Shown here: positions 7,109 to 8,779 of the stretch, one piece after another
Layout: every line of letters begins with the position of its first letter
Numbering within the stretch: the stretch's first letter is position 1
Made by a program: the position numbers and the translations under genes
The notes under the pieces: generated by a model
What the model saw: only the letters and a program-made list of their open reading frames with translations
Databases searched by the model: none
Told to the model about the DNA's origin: nothing
NCBI GenBank assembly: GCA_025355035.1
Contig: JANXLS010000817.1
Coordinates: 1-8,779, forward strand
Reading direction: 5' to 3'
Source: Planctomycetota bacterium
Lineage (GTDB): Bacteria; Planctomycetota; SZUA-567; H5-PLA8
Length of the DNA stretch: 8,779 nucleotides

Positions 7109-8701
7109 ATGATTGTCAGCATCTTCAACGACGTGATCGGACCGGTGATGCGCGGCCCGTCAAGCTCGCATTGCGCGGCGGCGTTGCGTATCGGGCGTCT
7201 GGCGCGCGATCTGATGGATGGCGAATTCAGCGAGGTTCTCGCCGAATTCGATCGCAGCGGTTCGCTTCCGAGCACGCACGAATCGCAGGGCTCGGACATG
7301 GGACTGTGCGGGGGATTGATGGGCTGGGACGCCGCCGACGAACGCCTGTTGGATTCTCCGAACGCCCTTCGCAATGCTGGAATGAATATTCGCTACGAGA
7401 CGGTCGATGCAGGCGATCCCCATCCGTGCACCTATCGATTGACGCTGAGCAGCGCTCGACAAAAGCATTCGCTGATCGCGATTTCGACGGGCGGCGGGAT
7501 GATGGAAGTACTGGAGATCGACGGGATCAAACTCTCGATGTGCGGCGATTATTTCGAGACTCTGATTCGCGTCACCGGGGACGGTACCGACGTGTCCGGA
7601 CAGATTCAGCGCGCAAGCGGCGCTCACGAAATCCTTCTGCACAAAGCACCCGATGGCACATGGATCGAAGCGCGCGGAGCGTCGTTTGTCGATGAAAAAA
7701 TCCTCGCGAGTCTGAGTGCGACCGGCACGGTCAGCCTGGTGAAAAAACTGGGCCCTGTTCTTCCGGTCATGTCGCGCCCGGACACAAAAGTGCCGTTCAC
7801 GACGTGTGCGGAATTGCTGCGCTACGATGCCGGGCGTGGGATTCCGATTTGGAAACACGCCGTCGCGTACGAAATGGCGCGCGGCGGATTGACGGAAGCG
7901 GAAGTCGTCGCGAAGATGGTCGACATCATTCGCATTCTGAGACGATCAATCGCCCAGGGTATTGCCGGGACGCAGTACGACGATCGCGTGCTGGGGCATC
8001 AGTGCGGAAATTTCCAGAAGCAGATGCAAGCCGGGCGATTGCTGAACGGCGGCGCGCTGAATCGAATTGTTCTCTACGTCACGTCGCTGATGGAAGTGAA
8101 GAGTTCGATGGGCGTCATTGTCGCGGCTCCCACGGCGGGCGCGTGCGCCGCGTTGCCCGGCGCGGTGATTGCGATGGCCGAAGAGATGGGATTGGACGAA
8201 GAAGCGATGGCGCGCGCGATGCTGGCCAGTGGGTTGATCGGCGTGTTCATCGCGACGGCGTGGACATTCGCGGCGGAAGTGGGCGGGTGCCAGGCTGAAG
8301 GCGGATCGGCTGCGAGCATGGCGGCGGCGGCGTTGGTCACTTTGGCGGACGGAACGCTTTCGCAGGCCGTGACGGCCTCGTCGATGGCGCTGCAGAGCAT
8401 GATCGGATTGATCTGCGACCCAGTCGCCAATCGCGTGGAAGTGCCGTGCCTCGGAAAAAACGTGATGGCCGCAAGCAACGCTGTATCGTGCGCGAACATG
8501 GCGCTCTCGGATTTCGACGCGGTCATTCCGCTGGACGAAGTCATCGAAACAGCCAAGCGCGTGGCGACTCAAATGCCGCGCGAATTGCGTTGCACTGCGC
8601 TGGGCGGGCTGTCAATCACCCCGACGTCGCTGGCGCTGGAACAGAAACTCGCCGCGCGAAAAACCGGCTGCGGAACGGGTGGATGCGGATGTAAATCGTA
8701 G
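7109..8701 (+). CDS. sdaA: L-serine ammonia-lyase (L-serine dehydratase), iron-sulfur dependent, single chain
   Basis: Predicted to convert L-serine to pyruvate and ammonia in the cytoplasm using a 4Fe-4S cluster. The 530 residues hold a beta-type domain first (MRGPSSSHCAAALRIGR at about 14-30, the serine-loop motif) and the alpha-type catalytic domain from about 235 to 515. In the catalytic part VAAPTAGACAALPG (338-351), GGCQAEGG and CDPVANRVEVPC are the family motifs. Cluster ligands are likely C394, C436 and C447; the 42 and 11 spacing equals what I recall for the Legionella enzyme (C343, C385, C396). Residues about 145-225 link the domains and may be ACT-like, which is tentative. The protein is longer than the roughly 455 residues usual for single-chain forms. 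Its tail (TGCGTGGCGCKS) is Cys-Gly rich, with C521, C526 and C528; in the Legionella enzyme a C-terminal Cys occupies the active site. The gene lies 150 bp after the DUF1501 remnant and probably has its own promoter. Confidence 0.93.
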   Translation: MIVSIFNDVIGPVMRGPSSSHCAAALRIGRLARDLMDGEFSEVLAEFDRSGSLPSTHESQGSDMGLCGGLMGWDAADERLLDSPNALRNAGMNIRYETVDAGDPHPCTYRLTLSSARQKHSLIAISTGGGMMEVLEIDGIKLSMCGDYFETLIRVTGDGTDVSGQIQRASGAHEILLHKAPDGTWIEARGASFVDEKILASLSATGTVSLVKKLGPVLPVMSRPDTKVPFTTCAELLRYDAGRGIPIWKHAVAYEMARGGLTEAEVVAKMVDIIRILRRSIAQGIAGTQYDDRVLGHQCGNFQKQMQAGRLLNGGALNRIVLYVTSLMEVKSSMGVIVAAPTAGACAALPGAVIAMAEEMGLDEEAMARAMLASGLIGVFIATAWTFAAEVGGCQAEGGSAASMAAAALVTLADGTLSQAVTASSMALQSMIGLICDPVANRVEVPCLGKNVMAASNAVSCANMALSDFDAVIPLDEVIETAKRVATQMPRELRCTALGGLSITPTSLALEQKLAARKTGCGTGGCGCKS

Positions 8702-8722
8702 CAGCCGTTGAAAAGGGGGCGC

Positions 8723-8779
8723 ATGGAAAAAGCCGAGCGATTTTTGTTCGGATCGAGGCGTCGAGCTTCAAGCGCTATC
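8723..8779 (+). CDS. Possible start of a further gene, cut by window edge
   Basis: ATG at 8723 follows AGGGGG at 8714-8719 and opens 19 codons without stop to the window end, reading MEKAERFLFGSRRRASSAI. It begins 21 bp after the serine dehydratase stop, so it could be in the same operon. I recognise no family in so short a piece. Confidence 0.35.
   Translation, partial: MEKAERFLFGSRRRASSAI

Noticed and set aside
7160..7858. Long minus-strand frame opposite the serine dehydratase
   Set aside because: The opposite strand encodes a complete protein with clear family motifs; this frame is a shadow caused by codon bias.

Overview
The window most resembles a piece of a Planctomycetota genome (or a related lineage rich in DUF1501 proteins). 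The main pointers are a DUF1501 gene with a Tat-type leader, non-ATG starts, long disordered linkers and sparse gene packing. The phylum is an inference from gene content only.

Layout: two minus-strand genes fill the left half. A GTG-started protein with a long disordered linker and a C-terminal response-regulator receiver domain runs off the left edge (1227 down to 1). Upstream of it in transcription order lies a large DinG/XPD-type Fe-S helicase (4755 down to 1528), whose N-terminal DnaQ-like exonuclease domain appears to have lost its catalytic acids. The right half is plus-strand: a DUF1501 gene broken by an internal frameshifting deletion (5713-6958), a single-chain Fe-S L-serine dehydratase (7109-8701), and the first codons of a possible further gene (8723 onward).

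Between the two divergent blocks is a gene-free stretch of about 950 bp (4756-5712). It holds an 85-bp element with 16-bp perfect terminal inverted repeats and a TTA duplication (MITE-like), three spaced copies of a palindrome-containing repeat ending at a sigma70-like -10 box, and a 162-bp almost perfectly symmetric palindrome, probably a second hairpin-type miniature element. Small elements have evidently accumulated here, and the gene next to them is a pseudogene.

Nothing shows these genes acting in one pathway: DNA repair (helicase), signalling (receiver protein), serine catabolism (dehydratase) and a decayed exported DUF1501 protein appear merely adjacent. I see no CRISPR array, phage, toxin-antitoxin or defence island. 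The points most worth following are the degenerate exonuclease-helicase fusion, the DUF1501 deletion, the two miniature elements and the iterated palindromes.
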